Shown here: positions 12,295-24,331 of the stretch, one piece after another
Layout of the letters: every line of letters begins with the position of its first letter
Position numbering within the stretch: position 1 is the stretch's first letter
Origin: Tetrastigma voinierianum
Lineage: Eukaryota; Streptophyta; Magnoliopsida; Vitales; Vitaceae
DNA length: 64,000 bases
NCBI GenBank assembly: GCA_016808115.1
Contig: JAEQBH010002845.1
Coordinates: 558,001 to 622,000, forward strand
Reading direction: 5' to 3'
Notes under the pieces: generated by a model
The model's database searches: none
What the model saw: only the letters and a program-made list of their open reading frames with translations
What the model was told of the DNA's origin: nothing
Program-made: the position numbers and the translations under genes

Positions 12295-13562
12295 CTTTTT
12301 TTATAGGTAAAAGAGGAGAACCCTTCATTAAAAAACATATATGGGGAGTATACAAAAAGGCCCAAAAAGGCCAAAGAATGGGGAAGGTAAGAAGAGAGAC
12401 AACAAACCAGCCCAAGCCCAAAAAAAGAGCTCCTAGGCATAGCCATAGAACCTGTACAAAAGAAGCCCAACAAATGAAATATCTACATTTGGAAAGCAAC
12501 TAGCCCAAGTAAAAAGGGAGCGGATAATAGTGAGCTTAAGTATGAGGGTTGAGAAAGTAGTGTCTTCAAAAATAATTATATTTCTTTCTTTCAGTATTTG
12601 AGAGGATGAAGAGGGTTGCCCTCCACGAAGCTTTAGTTTTTTTCCTAACCGAGAAGTGCAACTAAATGAGAAGGAAATCTTTGACCATAAGTGGACAAAC
12701 CCAGCTTGCCTCAAAGGCTTAAAGAAGATCAGTCCACTATCCCTAAATTGAGGAACACTGGATCAGAATATGCTCACAACTCTGCTTCTTCCTACCATAT
12801 AAACACTTGCTTGCTAAGTGAAAGCCTCTTTTCTTCAACTGAGTTGTGGTTAAAACATTTTCCCACCAAGCTTCTCAAGCAACAAAAAAAGAACAAATTT
12901 CTAAGGGGTGTGAGGATTCAGAAGGATATTGGTAGGGATTGAACTAGAGGGAGCACCTTCTAATAAGATAAAATAGTCTTTTACTGTAAATGCCCGAGAG
13001 GCATTGCCCTTCCAGTCTAATTTATCCTTAGACTGAGGATGAATAACATGTTTGTTTAATAAGTCAAAAAAAGTTTGTATTGCCTCTAGATCCCAGTCAT
13101 TGAACATCCTCTCAAACTTAGGGTCCCAAGCACTTGAATCACCTGAAACCACCCACAATCTACAACCATTACCCCTTTAGTTTTAGCAAAACTATAAAGA
13201 TTAGGGAAGGCTTCATCCCCCACTCCCCACAACACACACCAATTGTCCTCCCACGATCTAATTCTCTTGCCATCCCCAAGTACCATTTTGTAGTCTTGCT
13301 TCAATTGAGGAGTTTATTTAACTATAACTTTCAAGAGACCCCCCCCATAGCTTCCTCTAAAATCAAGGGTGAACTAGCCATTAATGTTTATGTCATACTT
13401 TATGCTGATACAATGTTTCCAAATTGAATCATCCTCCATTGAGAATCTTCACACCCATTTTCCCAAAAAAGCCTTATTTAACATATCAACGTTTCTGATA
13501 CCTAGATCACCCTTAGTCTTTCCCTGACTGTCTTCCAATCTACAAGTTGGATTTTCCTAGAA
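12295..13562 (-). mobile_element. LINE 3' end inserted into the copia remnant
   Basis: Read on the minus strand, this is the tail of a non-LTR retrotransposon. It starts near 13,562 with a 'DWKTV...' and 'NKAFLGKW'-like stretch of the RT C-terminal region. Then come VLGDGKRIRSWEDNWC (near 13,240-13,285) and DWKGNASRAFTVKDYF (near 12,970-13,015), the plant LINE zf-RVT lead-in. It ends in a T run on the plus strand at 12,297 (its poly(A) end). Frameshifts are present and the 5' part is missing. Insertion into the copia protease frame gives the order of events: copia first, LINE second. Confidence 0.75.
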
Positions 13563-13712
13563 TCAGAGTTGCAATGGTACTAGTGGGGGTGGCAATGGTA
13601 TCTGCCTCGGCGGTGGGGGCGAAATGGGTCTGCAGTTAATGGTGAGGCGGCAATAGATGCAATTAGGTATGGTGCAATCGACAGTGAGAGTTGGGTGTCT
13701 AGGCTTACCAAA
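13563..13712 (+). pseudogene. Acidic exon-like segment, possibly of the unrecognised 13.6-22.3 kb gene
   Basis: One frame reads AVNGEAAIDAI and GAIDSES, similar to AVDSEGGDGAIGSGDNYDAD read at 15,190-15,250. The two stretches are also similar in DNA (for example 'atggtgcaatcg' is followed by 'acagtg' in one and 'gcagtg' in the other). They are separated by a hAT-like remnant. This suggests a partially duplicated or interrupted exon. No homologue is recognised and no splice sites are secure, so the segment is tentative. Confidence 0.25.
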
Positions 13713-14099
13713 AAAAGCAATATTGATTTGTCTTGTCATTATTTGCCACCTCACAAGACATGACTTAATGAGTATTACTGACAATGGCCCTGCAGTTATA
13801 TATACCCTTTCTCTTATGTCCTTTTCTTGTTAAGAAGAAGTCTCTTCTTTCCTTGGCTCTATCTTCTTCTCTGGCTTAACTTTCATTTCGCATACAAACT
13901 TATGTGTTCCTCTTCCTGCCATTGCTTCAAATGGCGGCTTTGTTTGTATCATTTTCAAAATAAAGCTTAGAAACTTGGATTCATGGAGTTTCGGTCTGAA
14001 ATAGGTTTGTAGGGTGGAATGCAAGTTTTTAGACGATGATACATAGAGCGAATGCGTGTGACTACGCATAGACGGGGTAAGAGGCTGCACTTACAAGGC

Positions 14100-15179
14100 T
14101 ACTTATAGTGGGCTCCTTTTGAAATAATAAAGTATTATATATATTTATAATTTATAATTAATTAAATATAATAAAATTTAGTTTGTTAAAACAGCTGCAA
14201 AAAAAAGCTGCGATTCATGCGATAAAGTACAAAGACTCCTTTAAATACAATAGGAAGTCTCATGGGCCCTTCATTAAATGATATGTCTTTTTATAATTTC
14301 ATTGAGTGTCGATTCACTACAATGCGTGGCTTAACATTTTGTTAAAAAAAAGTTAAAGCAACTCTTTGTCCCCGGAGTTTCTCTCAGTTCAAAATATTAG
14401 GGTTCTGCTACGAAAAAATTAGAGTTCTCGCCCATTTTTCTTTGATAAAACAACGAACCAAAATCTTTGATGTCCCGATCATGGTACTTCAAATGATTGT
14501 TTGTTTGTAGCGTAATTTTTGTTGGGTTATTTTGCATATTTTATCAGTGTATTTTCTTGGGCTTATGTTTTGTCAAAATGTAGATTCAGATGAAGAAAGA
14601 AAACATGTCGTTGATGGAACTGTGAGATTCCTCGCGAGTTATCATTATTGATCCCAATTTAAGTTTGATACTTGTTGATATTGAATTGAGTTATTATGTC
14701 TCTTATAAAGTATTTAATACGGATATGAAAAAAAGAAAGATTGTGAGAAAGTGTTTCTGAAAGGAGGCCAAAGCAGGTGAAGTGTTAAATTTATTTAAGA
14801 AAATGATGGTCGCCATTTCGTCTCATGGATGACTTACGGAATCTTATTAGTATCTGGGTTCTGATTCTTGTCTCTGAGAAAGAAGTTCTCGAAGTTGAAG
14901 TTAATCGAATCATCACATTGATCAATGATATGTGAAATATTGAATGGATTAGTATCATCCCATTGAAAAGCGTATGTTATATGAGGAATTGATTTTAATA
15001 GTTCTTATTGATTTTTATCTAAAAATCTTTGTAGAATAAATTCTGATAGAATTTTTATGTAATATTGAATATATTTGTTCAATAAAAATTTTATTTTTAA
15101 CTTTTATATATATATATATATATATAATGGGCCCAAAATAGAAATAGCGTAGGGCCCTATAAAGTAAGGGCCGGCCCTG
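14100..15179 (+). pseudogene. hAT transposase remnant (C-terminal dimerisation region)
   Basis: Across 14,580-15,060 a heavily shifted frame recalls the C-terminal dimerisation domain of plant zf-TTF-type hAT transposases. DNA near 14,873-14,913 reads as a mutated ERSFSKLKLIKS block, followed by an 'ERLNGLA'-like block near 14,940. The segment ends with GGGCCGGCCCTG at 15,168-15,179, a terminal motif common in these elements. A matching left terminus was not found, so the start is approximate. No intact frame remains. Confidence 0.5.
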
Positions 15180-15248
15180 CGAAGATGTGCAGTTGATAGT
15201 GAGGGTGGCGATGGTGCAATCGGCAGTGGGGATAATTATGATGCCGAC

Positions 15249-16193
15249 TAATGTTTTGAAAAAAGATTGGACCGATCACTAATCCTGTTCGGTACCAATT
15301 ATTGGACTGTTTCCTCACCAAACGTTGAACTGCTTGAACCAGCGCTTCAACTGCTAAACTGTCTCTCACTTATTTTTTGCATTTAAAAATTTCGTTTCTT
15401 ACTCGGCCTTTTCACACAAAACAATAAAAGATCGTAAATTGAATTATCTGACAAGTCCACTCCTGCCATATCATCCATATCCATCAATCCTTGGTTCTTC
15501 TTGGAAGAAAAAAATGACTTATATACTCTATTTTAGCTTTATAAAATTTTGATGTGGGATTGTTTGTATAAACTCCCCCTCCTTTACTTGTTAACATTCT
15601 GTTAGTGGATTTTTGTGAATAAAACATTTTTTTCTTCTAAAAATAAAAATAAATAAATAAATAAAACAATGAGATTAAACAAGTTGTCCCAACTAATTCA
15701 CTGTGTAAAATAAAAACTAATAAGTATGCAAAGTTTGTTGTAAAAACAAATAAATGTGTAAATTAATTTCATGTGCCTTATATATGTAAAAAAAAATATA
15801 ATACGCCCTCATTTAATTTTTTTTTTCACATTTAGATATTATAGATATTTGTCTAATAAAAATTTATAATACTTAACTACTGATAAAAAATTTAATAAAT
15901 ATTATTATTTTAAAAATATATTTTTTTAAATTTAAAAAATTTAACAAGCATGCAAATTAGCATTTTTCTAGTGCCTCTTTAATATTTTGCTTATTGAACT
16001 ATCATACATACTTCATTCAATAAATTATAACACTAATATAGTTATATAAAATTTAATAAGTATTATTAGTTTTAAATTTTATAAATTATTTTCTATTTTA
16101 ATAAAATATAATTTAAATATTTATGTGTCCTTGGAGTTCGATGAATGACGTGAGCGTAATTTTAGGTTGTGTGGGTTGATTTTTTAAAATATT
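15249..16193. mobile_element. MULE-like non-autonomous element with terminal inverted repeats
   Basis: The element runs from TAATGTTTTGAAAA to TTTTTTAAAATATT, which are inverted-repeat ends. It is flanked by GATGCCGAC (15,240-15,248) and GGTGCCGAC (16,194-16,202), which match at eight of nine bases. A 9 bp target duplication fits Mutator-like elements. It is AT-rich without coding capacity. Related copies, recognised by the same 'TGTTTTGAAAATCGG...TTTTAAAACA' ends, lie at 19,524-20,163 and 20,465-21,484, and a right-end fragment at 31,310-31,503. Assignment to MULE rests on the duplication length only. Confidence 0.6.
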
Positions 16194-16404
16194 GGTGCCG
16201 ACAATGAACGCGACCATGAAAGTGCTCTCTATTTCCGACATAGTGACCCGATATTTGTTGTAGCAATTGGTCCTAAAATAGTCTACAGTCCCTAATAGAA
16301 AATATTATTAAAGGTAGGGTTCAATAATTTCTCATGTTTTATGTTTGTATTTGTAGGACATCTATGTCCTAATTCCTAGGGTCGATCACCTCGTTAATAT
16401 TAGG

Positions 16405-16857
16405 CGTCGGCATGGTTCGGTTAACCAAATTGTGACACAAAATATAAATGGAGCCTTAGATTTTAGTTTATTATTTATAAAACAAAACTAGCAATTAATA
16501 TAGTTATCAAATTTTTCGGTTAACCATTTGTTGGGATAAACACATATCGGTTTCGGTTAACCATAATTAAAATAAATAAATTTGCAATTCCATAATCATA
16601 TAAGTTCAAATTATAATAATTCACATAAATGTCTGATAAAAACAAAAGAAAAAAATAGATCTGATCTATTCATTTGCAATCCCATGACACTTATATATTT
16701 ATAATAAAAATTTATAATACATCCATAAATAACATATGAAACTCATGAGATTTAGATAATTTAATCACAGTTTTTTTTAATCAACCACATGTTTTAACAA
16801 CTTCAAAAGAAAAATAAATTAATCCAAAGAAATCACAATTCATACGATTTGGTTTGG

Positions 16858-16918
<61 letters not shown>

Positions 16919-17060
16919 GTTGAATTCAACGGCCATGATTTTTGTATTTTATAAATCGAAAGCCATAAGCAAAAAAATTGAGATTTATGTAAAATAAAAA
17001 CCAAAACTAAACCACTTGATTAGGTTAACCTATTTTTTGATTTAGTTTTTCAATCGATTG
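16405..17060. mobile_element. Insertion in the first B segment, with (TA)n
   Basis: About 655 bp splits the first copy of segment B: 'cgttaatat' stands before it and 'agttgattcaaaaag' after it, matching the continuous third copy. It begins near 'ggttcggttaacc', holds a (TA)n run at 16,859-16,915, and repeats a GGTTAACC-type motif near its right end. No coding capacity is seen, and its class is not known. Confidence 0.5.
16859..16915. repeat. (TA)n microsatellite
   Basis: Pure TA run of about 56 bp inside the insertion that splits segment B of the first unit. Confidence 0.97.
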
Positions 17061-18482
17061 GGTTTTTAGTAGTTGATTCAAAAAGGTACGTGTGTGTCGC
17101 TTTTTGTTATCGTGCACATCACTTTTTGTCATGTGCATTTCATGTGCCCTCTTTTAATATATATATTTTTTTCACATTTAGATATTTGTTTAATAAAATT
17201 TATAATACTAAACCACTGATAAAAAAATTAATAAATAAGATTTTATAAACATTATTATTTTAAAGCTATATATTTTATATTTTAAAATTTTAACAAGCAT
17301 GTAGATTAGTCTTTTTCATGTGCCTTTTTAATATGTTTCATATTGAAATATTATCCATATTTCATTTAATAAATTATAATACTAATATAGTTATATAAAA
17401 TTTAATAAGTATTATTAATTTGAAATTTAATAATTTTTTTTTATTTTAATAAAATATGATTTAAATATTTATGACATCATCGGTTTAATCACAGTCCGAC
17501 CAACGGTTTGACCTGTAAACCATGAACCAATAACTATTTCGATTTAATATTTAATTCGGTTTTTAAAACATTGATACCGATAATGAAAGCGATGGTGAAG
17601 GTGCTCTCTATCTCATACATAGTGACCAAACCCTTGTTGTAGGGTTTGCATGTGTTTTCTTGTTTTTTGTTTAATAATTTCTCATGTTACATATTTGTAT
17701 TTGTAGGACATCCATATCCTCCACAGTTTCGTACTTGAATATGTCCTAATTCCTAGGGTGGATCAACTTGTTAATATGTGATTGATTAAAAAAGGTACGT
17801 GCCTATCACTTTTTATCATCGTGCACATCACTTTTTGTCATGTGCCTTATATATCAAAAAAAATTTCATGTGCCATCTTTTTTTTTTTTTTTCACATTTA
17901 GATATTAGAGATATTTGTTTAATAAAATTTATAATACTTGATAAAAAAATATTTTATAAATATTATTATTTTAAAATATTATATTTTAAATTTTAAAAAT
18001 TTAACAAGCATGCAGATTAACCTTTTTCATGTGCTTTTTAATATGTTTCATATTGAAATATTATACATATTTCATTTGATAAATTATAATAATAATATAG
18101 TTGGTATAAAATTTAATAAGTATTATTACTTTGAAATTATATATTTTAAATTTTATAAATTATTTTTTATTTTAATAAAATATAATTTAAGTATTTATGA
18201 TGTCATTGGATCACAGTCCGATCAACAATTTAACCAGTGAACCGTGAACTAGTAACTTTTTCTGTTCACTATTTAGTTCGATTTTTTAAACATTATTGCC
18301 GACAATGAAGACAACGATAAAATTGCTTTCTATTTCAGACATGATGACCAAACCTTTGATGTAGCAATCAGTCCTAGAATAGTCTACAATCCCAAATAGA
18401 CACATAATTGAAGGTAGGGTTTGGATGTTGTGTTTTCCGTTTATGTTCAATAATTTCTCATGTTGCATGTTTGTATTTGTAG

Positions 18483-19379
18483 GACATCTATGTCATCCAT
18501 AGTTCCAGACTTAAATTTGTCCTAATTCCTAGGATAGATCACCTCGTTAATATGCAGTTGATTCAAAAAGGTACACGACCATCACCTTTTGTCATTGTGA
18601 TTGAATTTGAATTAAGATTTGAATTTACATGGTATATTGATGTTTTCTTGCATGTGTTCTTGTTGACTTAGCCCCAAGGATGAAAATATCGGTTTCAACG
18701 GATATATACGATTATTTAGTTCTGGTATATCGGATATATCGGAGATATATCGGTGGATATTACTGCATGAATATCAATATATCGGAAGTGTATTGTGAAT
18801 CCCGTCGATAACCGTTGGATCGAGTCAATTTGAATCACAGTCGTTTAAATATATACCGATATCTTGATATATCTGATATATCTGATATATCGATATATCC
18901 CAGATATTTTACCGAAAAGTCGTAACATACTGCGTGTGTCGCCATGAGGCGCGATATTTAGCGTATAGCCGATCCGAAAACGACCTCTCTCCGGTCGTAG
19001 CCGATATCGTGTCGAACATCACCGATATCGGATATATCGGAGATATATCGACGGATATATCAGATATTTTCATCCCTACTTAGCCCTAAATATTCTGGAC
19101 GATTAAGAACCACTGACCTTGATTGTCTTAATAATGGAAGAAGTTGACAAGGTTTCATCTTAAATACAAGTTATCCTTTTTTTCTCGGGTGATATTCTTG
19201 TTCCAATGTCAATTGACAACTATACTGCTGTTCATGTAAGATAAACTTCATTTTGCTAATTTTATTTTGTTGGTAAAAAAGGAAAGATTGATCTCATTTG
19301 TTGGCAGATAATGAGGGACTGTGGAGCAATCAGCAAAGTTATCCAAGTTGATAGTGACAACATTGCAAACCATCCTAAA
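18483..19379 (+). pseudogene. Exon-like segments B, C and D of an unrecognised gene
   Basis: Three segments join with consistent splice phase. B (18,483-18,570, 88 nt) follows TTTGTAG and ends AAAG|GTACAC in phase 1. C (19,171-19,235, 65 nt) follows ATACAAG, ends CAT|GTAAGA, and reads SGDILVPMSIDNYTAVH. D (19,308-19,379, 72 nt) follows TTGGCAG, ends AAA|GTAAAC, and reads MRDCGAISKVIQVDSDN. The joined frame has no stop. The acceptor of C lacks a good pyrimidine tract, which weakens the case. A hAT-type MITE lies in the B-C intron. I do not recognise the protein. It may be a functional gene with repeat-filled introns, a dead one, or a captured gene fragment. Confidence 0.35.
18675..19078. mobile_element. 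hAT-type MITE with 8 bp target duplication
   Basis: A 404 bp element begins CAAGGATGAAAATATC and ends GATATTTTCATCCCTA, so its termini are inverted copies. It is bounded by CTTAGCCC on both sides (18,667-18,674 and 19,079-19,086), an exact 8 bp duplication as made by hAT transposases. The interior is built from GATATATC-like palindromic words (18,720-18,790, 18,855-18,900 and 19,020-19,060). It has no coding capacity. Confidence 0.85.
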
Positions 19380-19523
19380 GTAAACCATATAGTTTTCATT
19401 AATAAGTTGAAATACTGACTTGTACAAAGTTTTATATTCCGGAAGTAAGAGGATTAGCTGCTACTTTTTATGTTACAACTTATATGAGCGACGGCACAAG
19501 TTGTGGTTCTTAGACAAAGCTTC

Positions 19524-20163
19524 GATGTTTGAAAATCGGTTAAACCAAACGGTCGATCGATCGGATAATCTATCGGTCGCAAAATCAGGCAGATTCAATA
19601 CAAAAACAGTTTTTTGATCCAGACGGATAAACCCAGGATGAGCAAACGTCGAGCAGAAGCCCGGTTCTTAGCGAACCGAAAGGTTCGCTTCCATAAATTT
19701 TTTTTTTTTTTCAAGTTAAAACGACGTCGTTTTGCTTAGAATTAGAAAGCTTATAGGGTTAGAATACTTGTAACTAAAAAAAATTCAATTAAATACTACA
19801 AGCTTATGGATTCGAACTCGGAAGGGGAGATTCTGGAGGAACCATTCTGTATATTGTCGTGCGATTATTTTATATATTAACAAAATTTATATATTCTTGC
19901 TAATTAAGTATATTTATATAAATAAGTTCTTGAATTTTTAATATGTTTCGTATTTAAACATTATACATATTTTTAAAATAAATTTTAAAATACTTTATTT
20001 ATATAAAAAGTAATAAATAATATATTAAATATTATTAATTATATATTTAAAAAATTTAATAAATATAAATATTATTTATTAAATTAGGTTATTTAACGTT
20101 GACGGTCGAGCCCGGTGAGCAGTGAACGATAACACGGTTGTTCTGGAGTCAGGTTTAAAACAT
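19524..20163. mobile_element. Second copy of the TGTTTTGAAAATCGG-ended element
   Basis: Starts ATGTTTGAAAATCGG and ends AGGTTTAAAACATT, inverted ends of the same family as 15,249-16,193. The interior is AT-rich. No target duplication was seen. A frame crossing the right end (20,122-20,427) shows no domain. Confidence 0.5.
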
Positions 20164-20464
20164 TGTAGAAACTCATTTAGAACTTTTCTTGACGATTGTT
20201 TAGTGAATCTTCTGATTCATCTATTTTTATACCGCTATCAATGTAGGAGTTTGAGTTCATTCATTAGATGGCTCTGTCAATGGAGCAATGCTAACATTTT
20301 TTCAGATAAATGGACTTGGCCACAATCAGCTCATTTAGCCTTTTTGTGTTATTTTGTTATGTTAGTTTCTAATTATCGTTGCCTTTTCGGCTTCAAATTT
20401 AGGGGGTCTTCTTATGAAGAATTTTAGGAATTAGACCATTTTTTGTAGACCAGTAATCATCAAT

Positions 20465-21484
20465 GTTTTGAAAATCAGATCGAACAGGTCCAATCGTTGA
20501 TCAGTCACTAATCCAATTGAGCCACTTGAACCGAACCGTTGATCGATCACTGATCTAGTTTGATTCCCATGATTAGATCGTTTCCTTACCAAACTGTCAT
20601 TGAGTCGCCTGAGCAAGAGACTCAACCGTTAAACAGAATAAACTCTTCGATTTCAAGTGAATAGAACGGTTCGCTCTCACTTATTTTTAGCATTTAAAAA
20701 TCTGTTCCATAATTAGCCATTTTACATAAAACAAGAAAAGATCCTCGTAAATTTAATCATCTAATAGGTCCACTTTCGCCACATCATCCACACTCATTAA
20801 TCCTTGGTTCTTCTTGGAATGACTTATATATTCTATTTTAGCTTTATAAAATTTCGATGTGAGATTGTTTGTATAATCTCCTTCTCATTTCCTTGTTAAC
20901 TTTCTGTTAGACGATCTCCGTGAATAAAGCATTTTCTTCTCAAAAAAATAAAACAATGAGACTAAACATGCCGCCGGACCTAATTCACTGTTTAATATAA
21001 AAACTAATAAATATGCAAAGTTTGTTATAAAAACTAATAAATGTGCAAATTAATTTCATGAGCTCTATATATAAAAAAAAAAATTCATATGTCCTCTTTT
21101 TATTGATATATATTTAATAAAATTTATAATACTAAACTGGTAATAAAAATTAATAAATAATAATTTATAAATATTATTATTTTAAAACTATATATTTTAA
21201 ATTTTAACAAGCATACATATTAGCCTTTTTTCACGTGCTTTTTAATATTTTTCATATTGAAATATTATACATATTTCATTTAATAAATTTTAATACTAAT
21301 ATAGTTATATAAAATTTAATAAGTATTATTACTTTGAAATTATATATCTTAATTTTGTAAAATTTAATAAATATAATTGCTCTTTATAACGCCACTGGAT
21401 TTGATTACGGTCGATATTGATTTAACAGTAAATGCATTGAATCATTAACTTTTCATTCACTAGCGAATTAAGTTTTAAAACATT
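20465..21484. mobile_element. Third copy of the TGTTTTGAAAATCGG-ended element
   Basis: Begins ATGTTTTGAAAATCAG and ends GTTTTAAAACATT. Internal stretches such as 'tccttggttcttcttgga' and 'atgtgcaaattaatttcatg' closely match the copy at 15,249-16,193, so this is a full-length relative of about 1 kb. A (TA)n tract follows at its right end. Confidence 0.65.
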
Positions 21485-21486
21485 AT

Positions 21487-21490
21487 ATAA

Positions 21491-21545
<55 letters not shown>
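21487..21545. repeat. (TA)n microsatellite
   Basis: TA run of about 58 bp directly at the right end of the preceding element, a common place for TA expansion. Confidence 0.95.
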
Positions 21546-21547
<2 letters not shown>

Positions 21548-22166
21548 GTGTTGCTAGTTTCTTTTACCTTCTTTGTAGCTTCTAGGAGTGATAAATGAAA
21601 GGATCCAAGCACAATGATGCTTAATAGAAGCGTAGTAATTTACCAGCTATTGGGTTAGATGAGATAAATTCCACACTCCTATTTTTTTTTTTCATCTTTT
21701 TCTCTACTAGCCTTTTTTCTTTAAGTGAAATGGGTGATTTTTTTTTATCATTTTGTCATTAAATCACTCATCTATATCTCTTTTTATCATTCTCTTTTTA
21801 GTAAAATAATTTTTTCACATAAATCTAAGTTTTTACTTTGTTTTTTTGTGATTTTATCATCGACTTGATGCGGTGTGTGGTTTTGTGACCGACTTATTGC
21901 GGCTTGACGTTATGTCATCTTGGTATAATGATACGCAATTTACATGAAAAAACATATTCGATTAGACAAATACATTGAATTATAATCATTGATATGCTTG
22001 AGAACTTAAATTATAGGTTTTTTAGTTATTTTTTATTTTTTATTTAAAGTGGTTTGTCAACCACAATGTCTTATCCTGACGCTAATGTTTAAGGTAGTGC
22101 TGGACATCTACATCCGCACGAGTCCAATTTTCTCCGTGGTTGAATTTGTTTGCTTTTAATTGACAG

Positions 22167-22276
22167 CATTGGTTGGACCGTTGGATGCTTCACAAACATG
22201 GCTTTATGAGAACTGTTCAGTAATCAAAGAGGAAAAATTGGGTGGCAACAAAGTGGATCAAGAACAAGATGACTAA
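22167..22276 (+). pseudogene. Candidate last exon of the unrecognised gene
   Basis: After an acceptor-like TTAATTGACAG, one frame reads LVGPLDASQTWLYENCSVIK and continues through an acidic tail (QEQDD) to a TAA at 22,274-22,276. The tail has the look of a real protein C-terminus. Its phase does not match the end of segment D at 19,379, so an exon is missing, a splice site is misplaced, or the link is wrong. No homologue is recognised. Confidence 0.3.
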
Positions 22277-22689
22277 ATATTTATTTCTTTGAACCCCAAT
22301 GAGTTGCAAAAAATTTTGTTTTGCTCAAGGCAATTTGGCGATCTGTACATCTCTTGGCCTTGAAATCTCACAAAATAATGTCTTATGAAACTGTAAGATT
22401 TATTATTTACATCAAGTCTTAGTAGTTGCATTCATGTCCAATCTAATTAAGGGCAGCTTCAATCCAAGTCAACCCAACCCCATATATATCCAATCTAATC
22501 TTATATGGGTTTAGGAAAAAGTCCAATTCATGATTTGGATTGAAATTTGAAAATTAAATTTGGTTTGGGCTATTGGTTTTGAGGCCTCAATTGATTCATC
22601 TCAAAGCTTGTGGCATCAGAGTGTGATTATTGGGTTGTTTGAGTAATGCCATTAGTGGTTGTTTGACCTAATGGACATCCACTAAATAC

Positions 22690-23990
22690 TAATGTTTGAA
22701 AACTGGATCGGATCGACCGGTTGGACCGGTCCAACTATCGATCAGCACTTTTTCCAGTTTGATTCAAGTCTTTGAACCACCATTCAATCGAACTAATACC
22801 GAACCACTTGAACCAATGGTTGGACAACCAAAATGGACAAGCCGTGAAAGTACAATAGGACCGAAGGTAATGGTTTATATTCTTCTTGAATTTCTTTTTT
22901 ATTTGTTCCTTCTTGTAACTGGGGAGATAAATAAATCTATATTATGGCAAGGGAAAGAAATTTTCACTAATCATTGATAACAAATAGGAATTGGATTGGT
23001 GAAACAATAACAAACATTTTCACAAGCACTTGTAATGGTTTTTGCCCAATGTTTTGAAAATTTGATCGGACCGGTCGGTCAGACCGGTTCAATCGTCGAC
23101 CGACACTTTTTTCGATTCGGTTCAAGCCTTTAAACCACCATTCAATCGAACAGTTACTGAACCACTTGAATCGTCGATTGGACCACCAAATTGGACAAGT
23201 TGTGAAAGTTACAATGGGACCGAAAGTACTGATTTATATTCTTCTGGAATTTCTTTTTTATTTGTTCCTTCTTGTAACTGTGAAGATATATAAATCTATG
23301 TTATGACAAGGGAAAGAAATTTTCACAAATCATTGATAACAAATAGGAATTGGATTGGTGAAACAATAACAAACTTTTTCACAAGCACTTGTAATTTTTT
23401 GCCCAATGTTTTGAGAATCGGACCGGATCGGTCCAACCATCGACCGACGCTTTTTCCGATTTGATTCAAGTCTTTGAATCGTCATTCACTCGAATCGGTA
23501 CCGAACCGCTTGAATCGATGATTGGACCACCAAATCAGATAAACTGTGAAAGTTACAATGGGACTGAAGGTACTGGTTTATATCCTTCTTGAATTTCTTT
23601 TTTATTTGTTCATTATTGTAACTGCGGATAAATATAAATCTATGTTATGGCAAGGATTTTTTTTTCACAAATCATTGATAACAAATAAGAATTGGATTGG
23701 TGAAACAATAACAAACCTTTTCACAAGCAGTTGTAATGGTTTTTGTCCAATGTTTTGAAAATCGGACTAGACCGGCCGATTGGACCAGTCTAACCGTCGA
23801 CCAGCACTTTTTCCGTTTCAGTTCAAGCCTTTGAACCACCATCAATCCAACCAGTACCGAACCGCTTGAACCAGAGGTTAGACCACCAAACTGGACAAGC
23901 CAGGTAGTTCCATTGGAAACGAACGGTTCAATTTTTTTTTTTTCCCAAAATAAGCAAGCAGATTTTGGATTCCAAGTGTACAAACACATA
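22690..23990. repeat. Four-copy tandem array, unit about 355 bp
   Basis: Units start at about 22,691, 23,046, 23,401 and 23,747, each with an 'AATGTTTTGAAAATCGGACCGG' type opening, giving periods of about 355, 355 and 346 bp. Each unit goes on with 'gaaagtacaatgggaccgaag', 'tcttcttgaatttctttttt' and 'caaataggaattggattgg'. The last unit is shortened. The unit opening matches the ends of the MULE-like family in this window, so the array seems to have grown from one such element. Open frames inside are not conserved between units. Confidence 0.85.
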
Positions 23991-24331
23991 ACACTTGCTA
24001 TTCCAATGCAAGAATAATGTCTATGCTCCACGCTTGTACTTTTGGCTTTGTGCTCATTTAGATTATATAAACTATATCTTGTTACTCCAATACCCATGTG
24101 GGACACTGAAACTGAAAGGCTGGAAGAAATAAATCAACTAATATATCAAAATCTACTTCCAAGGTTGAACATTGGTATTGACAGTGAATAGTTGTAGTGC
24201 AAGCCACTTGATCATCCGTAGCTTATATTATAATTTGATAAAGTAATAATAATATACTATTATGTATATACACACAGTTTGCCATCAAAATTTCAAATTT
24301 GAATAAATAAAGAAATATAAATATAAGTATA

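Larger units (their letters stand above)
16194..18570 (+). repeat. Tandem triplication carrying exon-like segments A and B
   Basis: Three units each contain segment A (starts 16,196; 17,567; 18,299), a short spacer, and segment B (starts 16,357; 17,707; 18,483), followed by a donor-like AAAG|GTACRYG (near 17,085; 17,794; 18,570). The right half of the MULE-like element separates the units. Segment A reads ADNEDNDKIAFYFRHDDQTF in the third copy, with similar but diverged versions in the others. Segment B of copies 2 and 3 is 88 nt in both; copy 2 has a stop and copy 1 a 24 bp deletion plus an insertion. The duplications came after the MULE insertion because they contain part of it. The function of the protein is not recognised. 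Confidence 0.55.

Noticed and set aside
17799..18240. AT-rich open frames with strings of Ile, Phe and Tyr
   Set aside because: They are translations of the AT-rich half of a MULE-like element and are not conserved between its copies.
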